From assembly GCF_014635705.1 (NCBI RefSeq), contig NZ_BMDI01000001.1:186001-250000 (forward strand): 64,000 nucleotides of DNA, read 5' to 3'. A program made the position numbers and the translations under genes. The notes beneath the pieces are model-generated. The model was not told where the DNA came from. It was given only the letters and a program-made list of their open reading frames with translations, and made no database searches. The stretch is from Oxalicibacterium faecigallinarum (lineage in GTDB: Bacteria > Pseudomonadota > Gammaproteobacteria > Burkholderiales > Burkholderiaceae_D). Positions within the stretch are counted from its first letter, which is position 1; every line of letters begins with the position of its first letter. This document shows positions 27,085 through 36,129 of the stretch, one piece after another.

Positions 27085-27981
27085 ATGATGAGTCAACTTT
27101 TGCATCCCACCGCATTTCGCGATCCGGCCGTGCGTGATGTCGGCGTCGCCAAAACAGAAGCGAACATAGGCGGCATCTTGCTGGATCTCGGCAAGATATC
27201 GCCATCCGATGCCGAACGCGTTATCAAGCTGCAGAAGGAAAAAGGCATGCGCTTTGGTGAAGCCGCCCAGGCGCTGGGTCTGGTGACCGAAGCGGATATT
27301 GAACAGGTGTTGGCACACCAGTTTGACTATCCCTACTTGCGGCCAGGGCAGGGCGGATTTTCGTCCGAACTGGTTGCCGCTTATCGTCCTTTCAGTGCGC
27401 AGGTGGAAATGCTGCGCGGCATTCGCAGCCAGTTGATGTTGCGATGGTTTGCCAATGGTCGCAAAGCGTTGGCAATTGCCAGTGTGGAGGAAGACGATGG
27501 CGTCAGCCTGCTGGCGGCCAATCTTGCCATTGTGTTTTCGCAGTTGGGTGAAAAGACCTTGCTGGTCGATACCAATTTGCGTCATCCGCACCAGCATCGC
27601 ATCTTCAATGTGCAGGAGCGGCATGGTTTGTCGGATGTGCTGGTTGAACGTGCCGATCGCAGCGTCATCAACAAGGTTGAACCTTTTGTCGATTTATCCG
27701 TATTGACGGCGGGAACCTTGCCGCCGAATCCGCAGGAGCTGCTGAACCGTGCGTCCTTTGCACGCCTGAATCAGCAGGTCGCACAAGATTTTGATGTGGT
27801 GCTGTATGACGTGCCGGCTTTCTCGACGGGGGCTGACGCACTGGCGGTCGGCACCCAGGCCGGCGGCGTATTGCTGGTCGCGCGCAAGAACAAGACACGA
27901 CTGTCACAGATCAACGCGGCTGCCGATCAGTTCGGCCGATTCGGCGCGGACGTCATCGGTTCGGTCCTGCTCGAAGATTAA
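27085..27981 (+). CDS. epsG: EpsG-type chain-length ATPase/kinase homologue, degenerate P-loop, N-terminal MshEN-like repeats
   Basis: 298 residues, the cytoplasmic partner of the preceding co-polymerase. The C-terminal two thirds matches bacterial tyrosine kinases of the Wzc/EpsG type, with Walker A' LLVDTNLR (Asp162) and Walker B VVLYDVP (Asp242). The P-loop, however, reads SVEEDDGVS (133-141), with Val140 in place of the ATP-binding Lys and Asp137 for the first Gly, and there is no tyrosine-rich tail. ATP hydrolysis and kinase activity are therefore doubtful. Residues 27-50 and 56-79 are two 24-residue MshEN-like motifs separated by five residues, the layout of a cyclic-di-GMP receptor. 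ATG at 27088 is an equal start. Confidence 0.8.
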   Translation: MMSQLLHPTAFRDPAVRDVGVAKTEANIGGILLDLGKISPSDAERVIKLQKEKGMRFGEAAQALGLVTEADIEQVLAHQFDYPYLRPGQGGFSSELVAAYRPFSAQVEMLRGIRSQLMLRWFANGRKALAIASVEEDDGVSLLAANLAIVFSQLGEKTLLVDTNLRHPHQHRIFNVQERHGLSDVLVERADRSVINKVEPFVDLSVLTAGTLPPNPQELLNRASFARLNQQVAQDFDVVLYDVPAFSTGADALAVGTQAGGVLLVARKNKTRLSQINAAADQFGRFGADVIGSVLLED

Positions 27982-28063
27982 GTGAGACCGTGATGCGTTG
28001 CCTGTCTTCCTCCAAATTGTTGCATTTTTATTATTCGTTGAATGATAAAACAGGTGGTGGGCA

Positions 28064-29377
28064 ATGCGACCCGGAAGGTTGGGCGCCATGACGCATATGG
28101 ATTCTCAAGCTGATGTAGTGGTACCAAAAGACGAGCATCTGTTGCGTCAACTGACGATCGCCATTCTGTTTGGTGCAGTGCTCTATCAGATGATGCTGTG
28201 TCTTGTGCATACGCATGTCCTGACGATCCGTACCGCGTTCGTCGGCGCTGCAGAATTCTTGTTGTATCTCGGATGTCTGGTGGTCATGGCGCGTCGACTC
28301 CGTATCGAGTTCGTTGCCGTGGTTGCACTGGTTGCCGCATATCTGTTCCTGCTTGCCTTGTTGCGCGGATCGCTGGACGCCAAAGGTTTTCGCGATGTGC
28401 TGATCGTCATCCTGTTTTACTGGCTTGGTAAAACCATGGGTAGTGTCGTGCTCGCAGATCGCCTGTTGAAGATCATGATTGGTGTCGTGCTGGCTATCGG
28501 TCTGTTTGAACTCTTGTTCGTTGACCTGTACTCGCGCGTGTTCAATGTCTTCTCCTATTACGTCAGCCAGGGCGGTTTGACCAACTCGACCAACTGGGCC
28601 AAGGACAGCACGCTGGCCTTGAATGGAATTCGTCCGGAAGGAATTGGCCGTACGATTCTGCCGTCCCTGCTCGGCAATCATCGTGTCTCATCCGTTTTCC
28701 TCGAACCAGTTTCACTGGGCAATTTTGCCGTCATTGTTGCCGCATGGGGATTGGCCAAAGACAAATCGGCATGGCGGGAAATGTTGTTCTACGTTAGCAC
28801 GGCGGTATTGATGATCGCCTTGTGTGATTCCCGTTATGGCTTGTTGACCTTGTCAGTGCTGATTGCAATGCGCGTTGTATTTATCGGTCGCATGTATCTG
28901 ACGACGATGCTGATGCCGCTGATCTGTGTCGTTTTGTTGATAGCCATTGCCTTGCTGTTTAGTAACTACTACGGCGACAACATGCTCGGTCGTCTACGCA
29001 TTACCGGCACGGTGCTGATGAACTTCGATGTTGCAGAGCTGTTCGGCATGAAGGGTTACAACATTGGATACGGCGACATGGGTTATGCCGTGTTGCTTAC
29101 ACGTTTCGGTTTGCCGTTCCTGCTGCTGGCATGGGGCGCCTTCTGGATGATCCGTATGCGTGACGATGTCGGTATGCGCTTCCGTGGTTTTGCCGCCGTT
29201 TATATGTCGCTGATTCTTTCCATCAGCGGTACTTCGATGATGGCATTGAAGACCGCTGGCGTGTTGTGGTTCCTGATGGGTTGTCTGGCAATGCGCGAGA
29301 AGGTTGCGCTAAGCATGCGCGAACCACGTGCAACTTCTTCATCCGGAGCAGATCGGAGTATGCGTTATGCCAATTAA
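28064..29377 (+). CDS. Probable exopolysaccharide polymerase (GumE/Wzy-like)
   Basis: 437 residues, almost entirely membrane helices (about ten to twelve), with a larger outside loop around 150-215 (NSTNWAKDSTLALNGIRPEG and GNHRVSSVFLEPVSLGN). This pattern and the position fit the periplasmic polymerase that joins lipid-linked repeat units, GumE in the xanthan pathway. Polymerases are poorly conserved, so the call rests on topology and context. Starts at 28064 and 28088 both have ribosome sites. It overlaps gumH by 11 bases. Confidence 0.68.
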   Translation: MRPGRLGAMTHMDSQADVVVPKDEHLLRQLTIAILFGAVLYQMMLCLVHTHVLTIRTAFVGAAEFLLYLGCLVVMARRLRIEFVAVVALVAAYLFLLALLRGSLDAKGFRDVLIVILFYWLGKTMGSVVLADRLLKIMIGVVLAIGLFELLFVDLYSRVFNVFSYYVSQGGLTNSTNWAKDSTLALNGIRPEGIGRTILPSLLGNHRVSSVFLEPVSLGNFAVIVAAWGLAKDKSAWREMLFYVSTAVLMIALCDSRYGLLTLSVLIAMRVVFIGRMYLTTMLMPLICVVLLIAIALLFSNYYGDNMLGRLRITGTVLMNFDVAELFGMKGYNIGYGDMGYAVLLTRFGLPFLLLAWGAFWMIRMRDDVGMRFRGFAAVYMSLILSISGTSMMALKTAGVLWFLMGCLAMREKVALSMREPRATSSSGADRSMRYAN

Positions 29378-30491
29378 TGTTGTTCATCTGGTGCGTCAAT
29401 ATCATCCTTCCATTGGCGGGATGGAAGACGTTGTACAGAATATTGTGCGTCATCAGCGTGATGTGCACGGCCACCAGCCGACCATCGTTACGCTCAATCG
29501 CCTGTTTCGCAATACTGATGTCGCGTTGCCTGAGAGAGATGAAGTGGATGGCGTACCGGTGATCCGTCTGCCATTTCGCGGGTCGACACGTTACCCCCTT
29601 GCGCCGCAAGTCTTGCAGCATATCCGTCAGGCAGATGTGGTGCATGTGCATGGTGTGGATTTTTTCTACGACTATCTGGCATTGACCAAGCCGCTGCATA
29701 AGCGCCCGCTGGTGGCATCCACACACGGCGGTTTCTTTCATACCGAATTCGCGTCGCGACTCAAGCGTGTCTACTTCAATACCGTGACCCGTAGCACATC
29801 GCTCGCGTACGACCGTATCGTTGGTACCAGCAACAACGATGGTGACCTGTTTGGCGAGATTGTCAGTGCACCGCGTTTGTCGGTCATCGAAAACGGTGTG
29901 AACGTTGACAAGTTTGCGGATTGTGGTTCCCGCACACGGGTGCCGGTTCTGATTTATTTTGGCAGATGGTCCGTTAACAAGGGCTTGCTGGAAACGATTG
30001 CCCTGTTCCGTCATCTGGTTGCGCAACGTCCCGAGTGGCGACTGATCATTGCAGGACGCGAATACGACCATACGCAAGCCGAGCTCGGCGATCTGCTGGT
30101 GCAACAAGGATTGAGCGAAAAGGTAACGCTGGTCGAAAGCCCCGATCAGACGGCATTGTCGGCACTGATTGGCCATGCTGGCTACTACATCTGCCTGTCA
30201 CGCCATGAAGGGTTCGGTATTGCACCGATCGAAGGCATGAGTGCCGGTCTGACACCCATCCTCAGCGATATTCCGCCATTCCGTCATCTGGTCGAAAAAT
30301 CAGGACTTGGTCTGATTCTCGATCGCCGCGACATTGCAGCCAACGCCGCGCGCATCGCTGCCTTGCATGATCAGGGTGATCAAGCGTTTGCAGCCCGTCG
30401 TGAAGCGGCACAGGCGTTTGTTCAACAGTACAGCTGGCGGCATATCGCAGACCGCTATGTCGATATTTATCGTGATCTTGCGCATGCCTGA
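29367..30491 (+). CDS. gumH: Alpha-mannosyltransferase GumH (GT4)
   Basis: Adds alpha-1,3-mannose from GDP-mannose to cellobiosyl-PP-polyprenol on the cytoplasmic face of the membrane. 374 residues. Strong likeness, from memory of the Xanthomonas protein, at VVHLVRQYHPSIGGMED, GSTRYPLAP, HGVDFFYDYLALTKPLH, STHGGFFHT and YFGRWSVNKGL. The retaining GT4 signature E-x7-E is at Glu281 and Glu289 (EGFGIAPIE). The start at 29367 is eight bases after GGAG and inside the polymerase gene, so the two are coupled. Confidence 0.9.
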   Translation: MPINVVHLVRQYHPSIGGMEDVVQNIVRHQRDVHGHQPTIVTLNRLFRNTDVALPERDEVDGVPVIRLPFRGSTRYPLAPQVLQHIRQADVVHVHGVDFFYDYLALTKPLHKRPLVASTHGGFFHTEFASRLKRVYFNTVTRSTSLAYDRIVGTSNNDGDLFGEIVSAPRLSVIENGVNVDKFADCGSRTRVPVLIYFGRWSVNKGLLETIALFRHLVAQRPEWRLIIAGREYDHTQAELGDLLVQQGLSEKVTLVESPDQTALSALIGHAGYYICLSRHEGFGIAPIEGMSAGLTPILSDIPPFRHLVEKSGLGLILDRRDIAANAARIAALHDQGDQAFAARREAAQAFVQQYSWRHIADRYVDIYRDLAHA

Positions 30492-30521
30492 ACAGGGATC
30501 GCGGGACACAGGAGAATGCAT

Positions 30522-31565
30522 ATGAACGTTTCATTTCCGTTTAACACGACGGCTTTACTAAAGCGTGTTTTCCTGACATCCGGCTTTGTATTGCTATGCG
30601 GTGCGTCGCAGCAGGCCGTAGCCCAATGCATGCAGAGCGGGCAACTTAAAGGGATCAATCTCGCCGGCGCCGAATTCAATAGCAGTCGTCTGCCGGGCGT
30701 GCTGAACAAGGACTATCTCTATCCGGCAAAGAAAGAGATTGATCACGCCAAGGGGATTGGCAGCAATGTGATTCGCCTGCCGTTTCGTTGGGAGCGTATC
30801 CAGCCAGCCTTGCAAGGCGAACTGGATTCGGCAGAACTGAAATCCTTGCAGACCACCGTGCAACGCGCCAATGAGGCAGGCATGTGTGTAATTCTCGATG
30901 TGCATAACTACGCGACCTATCGGGGGCAACCGATCGGCTCTGATGCAGTACCGACCGAGGCGTTCATCGATTTGTGGAAGCGGCTCGCCACGGCTTTTCC
31001 CCAGCAGGACCAAACCATTTTCGGTCTGATGAATGAACCCGCCAAGATCAATATTGCGGCCTGGGCAGCCATTGCGCAGCAGACAGTGAATGAGCTGCGT
31101 GCTGCAGGGATACAAAACATCATTCTGGCTGCTGGTGGTCGCTGGAGTGGTGCGCATGAATGGACCAAGGATCAGGGTGGTACGTCTAACGGCAAGGCCT
31201 TTGCCAACTTTCAGGATCCGCTTGATAGAACCTGGCTGGAAGTGCATCAATATGCCGACGAAGGTTTTGCAGGAACCAAAACGGACTGTGTCGATGCAGA
31301 TCGACTACAGCGCATCTTTGCCAATGTAACGAATTGGGCGCGTGAGAATCGTAAGAAGCTCTATCTCGGTGAGTTCGGCACACCATCGGACGAGAAATGT
31401 CTCGCTGCGCTCGATGCCATGCTGTCGGGGATGAACGATACATCGGTCTGGCGTGGCTGGACCTATTGGGCCGGCGGCGCGTGGTGGGGTAGTTATCCGA
31501 TGAGCATTCACCCCAGAAATGGTGTGGATGCACCCCAGACCGACGTACTCAAAAAATATTTCTGA
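30522..31565 (+). CDS. Secreted GH5 family endoglucanase-like glycoside hydrolase
   Basis: Predicted to cut beta-1,4-glucan in the periplasm or outside. 347 residues with a signal peptide (hydrophobic 17-35, cleavage near QAVAQ). GH5 features: GINLAGAEF, NVIRLPFRWERIQP, the acid/base Glu172 in LMNEP, and the nucleophile Glu284 in YLGEFGTP. The length fits a single catalytic domain with no carbohydrate-binding module. The ATG at 30522 is seven bases after GGAG. Lying within a xanthan-like locus, it probably trims or releases the polymer, whose backbone is cellulosic; this role is inference. Confidence 0.85.
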   Translation: MNVSFPFNTTALLKRVFLTSGFVLLCGASQQAVAQCMQSGQLKGINLAGAEFNSSRLPGVLNKDYLYPAKKEIDHAKGIGSNVIRLPFRWERIQPALQGELDSAELKSLQTTVQRANEAGMCVILDVHNYATYRGQPIGSDAVPTEAFIDLWKRLATAFPQQDQTIFGLMNEPAKINIAAWAAIAQQTVNELRAAGIQNIILAAGGRWSGAHEWTKDQGGTSNGKAFANFQDPLDRTWLEVHQYADEGFAGTKTDCVDADRLQRIFANVTNWARENRKKLYLGEFGTPSDEKCLAALDAMLSGMNDTSVWRGWTYWAGGAWWGSYPMSIHPRNGVDAPQTDVLKKYF

Positions 31566-31567
31566 TC

Positions 31568-32575
31568 ATGAAGACGCCATCTTCTCTGCGGATTGCATAC
31601 TTTCCGTTCGTCAATGACGGAAATCGCTACACCGACAATTTCAAAAAAGTGCTGTCGCAATTTGGTGAAGTGGCAGAAGCGCCACCGCTGAAAAAGTTGT
31701 TTGGCAAAGCTGCCTTTCGCCGTTTCGACATTCTGATCCTCAACTGGTCGGACAACAATTTTGTCAATCGCCGTACCGGCGGTATCAGCCCGTTTGGTGT
31801 GGTGAAAGAGTTTGTGCGTATCGGCATTTACAAACTGCTTTCACGCAAGACGGTGTTTGTACGGCATAACGTTTATCCGCATGAAGCTGTTGGACCGCAT
31901 CGTGAGAAGGCGACACGCATCATCGCGCGATACGAACGTTGTTTTGACCTGTGCTGGGTGCATTCCGGTCATCTGGTCGAAGACTGGCGTTGTTATGTCC
32001 CTCATCCTTTATATGAGGTAGAGCAGGGCACGAACTCCAGCATCGATCAGCTCGATCTGCCGGAGAAATATTTCGTCGTCTTCGGCCGTCTGCTGTCCTA
32101 CAAAAAGATTGATAGCCTGCTGAAGATTCTGCCTGCCGATATGCATGTCGTGGTATGCGGTTCCTGTCCGGACAAAGCTTATCGTGATGTGCTGCAGTCC
32201 CTGGCGGGAGACAACGTGACGTTGCTTGCCGAATTTATTCCAGATGCATTGGCACGTGACCTGATCACTGGTTCTGCCGGCATGCTGATCTGCCATTCGG
32301 AAGACGACATGATTGTCAGCGGCAGCATCGTCTATGCAATTTCACTTGGTGTTCCGGTCTTTGCCATGGAGACACCCTTCGTTCACTGGTTCAGGGACAA
32401 CGTCAATGACCGCATGGTGATTGCGGCAACCGGTTTCCCGGATCTGGTGGCGAAGATGCGCCATCACCAGTTTGACGTGGCCGATAACGACGTGCATGTC
32501 GCACAGGCGCACTTTTCGGATTCGGCGGTGACTTCCAGCGTAGCAAGTACGTTTAATCGTTTAGGACTTTTATGA
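31568..32575 (+). CDS. gumI: GumI-like mannosyltransferase
   Basis: 335 residues with a GT-B layout: N-terminal RIAYFPF..., central YFVVFGRLLSYKKIDSLLKIL (typical of the second Rossmann domain) and MLICHSEDDMIVSGSIVYAISLGVPVFA near the sugar-nucleotide site. Likeness to Xanthomonas GumI, the beta-mannosyltransferase adding the outer mannose, is modest. The call also rests on position (after gumH and before gumL, gumJ and gumK) and on GumL needing that mannose as acceptor. It starts two bases after the GH5 stop and overlaps gumL by four bases (ATGA). Confidence 0.65.
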   Translation: MKTPSSLRIAYFPFVNDGNRYTDNFKKVLSQFGEVAEAPPLKKLFGKAAFRRFDILILNWSDNNFVNRRTGGISPFGVVKEFVRIGIYKLLSRKTVFVRHNVYPHEAVGPHREKATRIIARYERCFDLCWVHSGHLVEDWRCYVPHPLYEVEQGTNSSIDQLDLPEKYFVVFGRLLSYKKIDSLLKILPADMHVVVCGSCPDKAYRDVLQSLAGDNVTLLAEFIPDALARDLITGSAGMLICHSEDDMIVSGSIVYAISLGVPVFAMETPFVHWFRDNVNDRMVIAATGFPDLVAKMRHHQFDVADNDVHVAQAHFSDSAVTSSVASTFNRLGLL

Positions 32576-33399
32576 TGTTGGGAAATATCTTGCAACGGCT
32601 GACGGGCGGCGTGGAGAAAGCACAAGCTGCGGCGTTCCCCCATGTGGATCTGTTTCACTGGTCGCCGGCAGGGAACCGGGAGAATTTTGGCGACCATCTT
32701 TCGCGCGTCATCGTTACCAAGTTACTCGCGGATCACCAGCATTTGCTGGATGAGGAAACGGATGCATCGCATACCTTGCTGGCGATCGGATCGATTCTGC
32801 ATTTTGCGCAGGACCATGATGTGATCTGGGGCTCAGGCGTGAACGGCAAGATTGCTGCCGATGCACATGCGTTTTCTTCTCTGGATGTACGTGCCGTGCG
32901 CGGTCCGCTGACGCGTGCGTTTTTGATGGAGCGCGACATCATGGTGCCGGAAATTTATGGCGATCCGGCCTTGCTGATGCCGACTCTGTTTCCGGACCGC
33001 TTTGCTGTCCGGACAAGAAGTCGTTATGTGGTCGTGCCCAATTTGCATGACATCGATATCGTGCGGCATCTTGGCTTGCAGAATGTGGTGTCACCCATGA
33101 CGACATGGAATCGCTGCATTCCTGACATCCTGACCGGTGAACTGGTGATTGCCAGCTCACTGCACGGTCTGATTCTGGCCGAGGCTTACGGCTTGCCGGC
33201 ACGCTATCTGCGTCTGTCGGAAGAAGAGAATATCTTCAAGTACAACGACTATGTCATGGGTACAGGTCGCGGCGAGATCGAAGCAGCGCGCAGTATCGAA
33301 GAAGCGCTGGAGATGGGTGGCATGGCACCGCCAGTCTTTGATGCTCAGCAGTTGATTGCGGCATTTCCGTTCGATCTGTGGGACGGTGTGGAGCGTTGA
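32572..33399 (+). CDS. gumL: Ketal pyruvate transferase GumL (polysaccharide pyruvyl transferase)
   Basis: Adds a pyruvate ketal to the terminal mannose of the repeat unit using phosphoenolpyruvate. 275 residues. It shares long stretches with Xanthomonas GumL as I recall it: FGDHLSRVIV, IGSILHFAQDHD, VWGSGVNGKI-type IWGSGVNGK, LDVRAVRGPLTRAFL, VPEIYGDPALL, SSLHGLILAEAYG, YVMGTGR and AAFPFDLW at the C-terminus. It is tightly packed: four-base overlap with gumI and one-base overlap with gumJ. Confidence 0.9.
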   Translation: MMLGNILQRLTGGVEKAQAAAFPHVDLFHWSPAGNRENFGDHLSRVIVTKLLADHQHLLDEETDASHTLLAIGSILHFAQDHDVIWGSGVNGKIAADAHAFSSLDVRAVRGPLTRAFLMERDIMVPEIYGDPALLMPTLFPDRFAVRTRSRYVVVPNLHDIDIVRHLGLQNVVSPMTTWNRCIPDILTGELVIASSLHGLILAEAYGLPARYLRLSEEENIFKYNDYVMGTGRGEIEAARSIEEALEMGGMAPPVFDAQQLIAAFPFDLWDGVER

Positions 33400-34874
33400 T
33401 GCAAAGCGGTCAACTTAAAACGGCAATCTACCGCGGGACTTTTTGGTCGCTCCTGGATAACTTCGCCCGGCAGATGATCACCTTGCTGGTATTCATCGTG
33501 CTTGCGCGCATGTTGCCGCCGGTTTTGTTTGGTCTGCTCGCGACGGCGATTCTGATTGTGCAGGGCTTCAAGTCAATCGCCTTTGACAGTATCAGTACAG
33601 CGCTGGTGCGAAAGAAGGCACCGACGGATGCCGATTACAGCACCGGATTCTGGATGTGTCTGGGTTTGTCGCTGCCTGCTTTTTTGCTGCTGTTTGTTAT
33701 CGCACCGTATCTTGAATCCTGGGCTGGTGCTGAGGGCTTGTCGCAGGTTGTGCGTGGTGTCAGTCTGATGATCCTGTGCAATGGTTTGTCGCGCATCCAC
33801 GAAGCCAGACTGACGCATCAGATGGATTTTCGTCCTCTGGCAATTCGTTCGTTTTTATCCGTGGTTGCCGGCGGCGCGGTTGGCATCGGCATGGCGTTGA
33901 ACGGATATGGTGTCGAGAGTCTGATCGCGCAACAACTCGTCACGTCGATTTGCGAGTTCATTCTGCTGTGGTCGCTGGCAAAATGGATGCCATCCTTCAC
34001 GTTTTCACGAGACTCTTTCTTCGAGATTCTGCATTACAGCAAGTATGTGTCGGCCACGGCACTCACCAACTTTGCCAATCAGAATAGCGATATTTTCTTT
34101 GTCACCTATTATCTGGGCGCTGCCGCATCTGGTTTCTATGCAACGGGCAAACGGATTACCAATACCCTCAACATCGTGATCTCAACCGCGCTGATGCGGG
34201 TGTCACTGCCTGCTTTCTCGCGCTTGCAGGATCAGGATGAGGAACTGCGTCGTACCTATCTGCATTCGACTGCCTTGACTGCAATGGTGACGGCGCCGAT
34301 GTTTGTTGGTCTTGCGATTTTGTCGCACGACATTGTGCTGGTACTGCTCGGCGAAAAGTGGCTGCCCTCAGTGCCGGTCATGCAGATCATCACCATTATC
34401 GGCTTTCTGACATCGGTCGGTTACTACAACCAAAGCATCATGCTGGTGAAAAACAAGCCGCAATGGCAAACGCGACTGGCACTGTTGTATGCGGTAACCA
34501 ATGTCGCGGCGTTTATGGCGTTCACCCGATTTGGCCTGATCTATACCGCCCTCGCATTTTCTTTGCGTGCTTTGCTGCTCTTTCCGGTCTCGGTGTGGTG
34601 CGCGATCACGCTGATTGGCGTGCATTGGCGGCAGTACGTTGCAGGGCTGCTGCCATCCATCTTCGCGGCTGCATCGATGGCAGTGTTTGTCGTACTTGCC
34701 GGTACCTATATGCAGCATCTGTTGCCATTCGTACGACTGATTGCCTTGATTCCGATCGGTGCAGTCAGCTATGCAGTGATTCTTTATTTTGTCATGCCGT
34801 TTTCATATCGCGAACTTGTTCTGAAATCAATCGCGCGTTACACGGGACTGCCACGCTCGGCAACCTCGTCCTGA
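33399..34874 (+). CDS. gumJ: Oligosaccharide-lipid flippase (GumJ/Wzx, PST family)
   Basis: Carries the lipid-linked repeat unit across the inner membrane. 491 residues, about twelve to fourteen membrane helices, starting GTFWSLLDNFARQMITLLVFIVLARML, the usual opening of MATE/PST-type polysaccharide flippases. The start is the ATG overlapping the gumL stop (TGATG), five bases after GGAG; a frame from 33378 would overlap gumL without need. It lies directly before gumK, as in Xanthomonas. Confidence 0.86.
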   Translation: MQSGQLKTAIYRGTFWSLLDNFARQMITLLVFIVLARMLPPVLFGLLATAILIVQGFKSIAFDSISTALVRKKAPTDADYSTGFWMCLGLSLPAFLLLFVIAPYLESWAGAEGLSQVVRGVSLMILCNGLSRIHEARLTHQMDFRPLAIRSFLSVVAGGAVGIGMALNGYGVESLIAQQLVTSICEFILLWSLAKWMPSFTFSRDSFFEILHYSKYVSATALTNFANQNSDIFFVTYYLGAAASGFYATGKRITNTLNIVISTALMRVSLPAFSRLQDQDEELRRTYLHSTALTAMVTAPMFVGLAILSHDIVLVLLGEKWLPSVPVMQIITIIGFLTSVGYYNQSIMLVKNKPQWQTRLALLYAVTNVAAFMAFTRFGLIYTALAFSLRALLLFPVSVWCAITLIGVHWRQYVAGLLPSIFAAASMAVFVVLAGTYMQHLLPFVRLIALIPIGAVSYAVILYFVMPFSYRELVLKSIARYTGLPRSATSS

Positions 34875-34888
34875 GGGAAAGGAATCGT

Positions 34889-36052
34889 ATGAACTATCTT
34901 GTGATCTCCGCACATGACTATCGCAGCCGTCGTAAAGCAGGGCTGCACTTCATTACTGCTGAACTGGCCAAACGCGGACAGACGCGGTTCTTTTCCTGTC
35001 AGTACAGTTTGCTGTCCGATCTGAAATCGGATCCGCGTAAATCAATTGGTGCACTGGCCAACAAGCGCGAGGTATTTGATGGTGTCGAGTGCTATTTGTG
35101 GAAAACCCTGATTCATCCATTCAATATGCGCAAGCCGGTGTTGCAACCGATTGAATCCTTTCTGTTTCGACGCTATCTGCGGCATGTCAGTCCGGTTCTG
35201 GTGGAATGGATCAAGCAGTCCGATATGGTGGTGTTTGAAAGTGGCATTGCACCGATCTTCTTTGATCTTGTGCGCGAACTGAATCCCCGTGCCCGAACCG
35301 TTTATGTGGCTTCCGATGATCTGGCGACGATCAATGTGGCCTCTTACGTCAAGCACACGTTTGACCGGATTGCTCCGCAGATGGATGCCTTGTGTCTGAA
35401 GTCACGTTTCATGATTGATGGCATTCCACCCTCGGATAACCAGTACATTGTGCCGCACGGATTTGATTTTTCTGTTGCGGATCATGCTGATCCGTCTCCT
35501 TACGGAGCGGGACAACACGCGGTGTCATTGGGCTCCATGTTGTTCGATCCAAGCTTCTTTGTGATCGCATCGAAGCTCTTTCCAGAGATGACTTTTCATG
35601 TGATCGGCTCCGGCATGGGACGGCATGAGGGTTATGGCAGCAATGTGATCGTGTATGACGAGATGCCGCACAAGCAGACGCTACCCTATATCAAACACGC
35701 CACAATCGGTCTGGCACCTTATCGTGCGGCAGGGTTACCAGCGTACTTGTCGGATACATCGCTCAAACTGATGCAATACGACTTTTTCGGACTGCCTGCG
35801 GTATGTCCGCAAGCGATCGTCGGTGATTATCAGTCACGTTTCGGCTATGTGCCTGGTAATGAACAGTCCATTGGCGATGCCATTCGCGCGGCGCGGGCGG
35901 CACCGCGTATCACTTTCCGTACACCGCTGGCATGGTCGGATGTGGTAGATCGCATTCTGTCACCGGACAGTTTCCCCGATACGCAAGTACCGTCATCCGG
36001 TCGACGGAACCTGGATGCTGCTGGATCACGCTATACACCTTTACCCGCTTAA
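34889..36052 (+). CDS. gumK: Beta-glucuronosyltransferase GumK (GT70)
   Basis: Adds glucuronic acid from UDP-glucuronate to the inner alpha-mannose. 387 residues. The likeness to Xanthomonas GumK is strong along the whole chain (recalled, not aligned): VISAHDYRSRRKAG, HFITAELAKRG, CYLWKTLIHPFN, SDMVVFESGIA, SDDLATINVASYV, GSMLFDPSFFVIASK, FHVIGSGMGRHEGYG and KLMQYDFFGLPAVCP. Asp143 corresponds to the catalytic Asp157. The ATG at 34889 has a ribosome site (AAAGGA); the same frame stays open back to 34358, but only across the end of gumJ. UDP-glucose dehydrogenase is not in the window. Confidence 0.92.
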   Translation: MNYLVISAHDYRSRRKAGLHFITAELAKRGQTRFFSCQYSLLSDLKSDPRKSIGALANKREVFDGVECYLWKTLIHPFNMRKPVLQPIESFLFRRYLRHVSPVLVEWIKQSDMVVFESGIAPIFFDLVRELNPRARTVYVASDDLATINVASYVKHTFDRIAPQMDALCLKSRFMIDGIPPSDNQYIVPHGFDFSVADHADPSPYGAGQHAVSLGSMLFDPSFFVIASKLFPEMTFHVIGSGMGRHEGYGSNVIVYDEMPHKQTLPYIKHATIGLAPYRAAGLPAYLSDTSLKLMQYDFFGLPAVCPQAIVGDYQSRFGYVPGNEQSIGDAIRAARAAPRITFRTPLAWSDVVDRILSPDSFPDTQVPSSGRRNLDAAGSRYTPLPA

Positions 36053-36129
36053 AAATCTTGAGGATGTTGGAACCATTCAACATTTTCGCTTTCTTAGAAT
36101 TGTTGTCAATTAAATAATTTTTGGATTGA

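Noticed and set aside
34358-34888. N-terminal extension of the gumK frame
   Set aside because: The frame stays open through the end of gumJ, but the protein resembles GumK only from 34889, where a good ribosome site stands.
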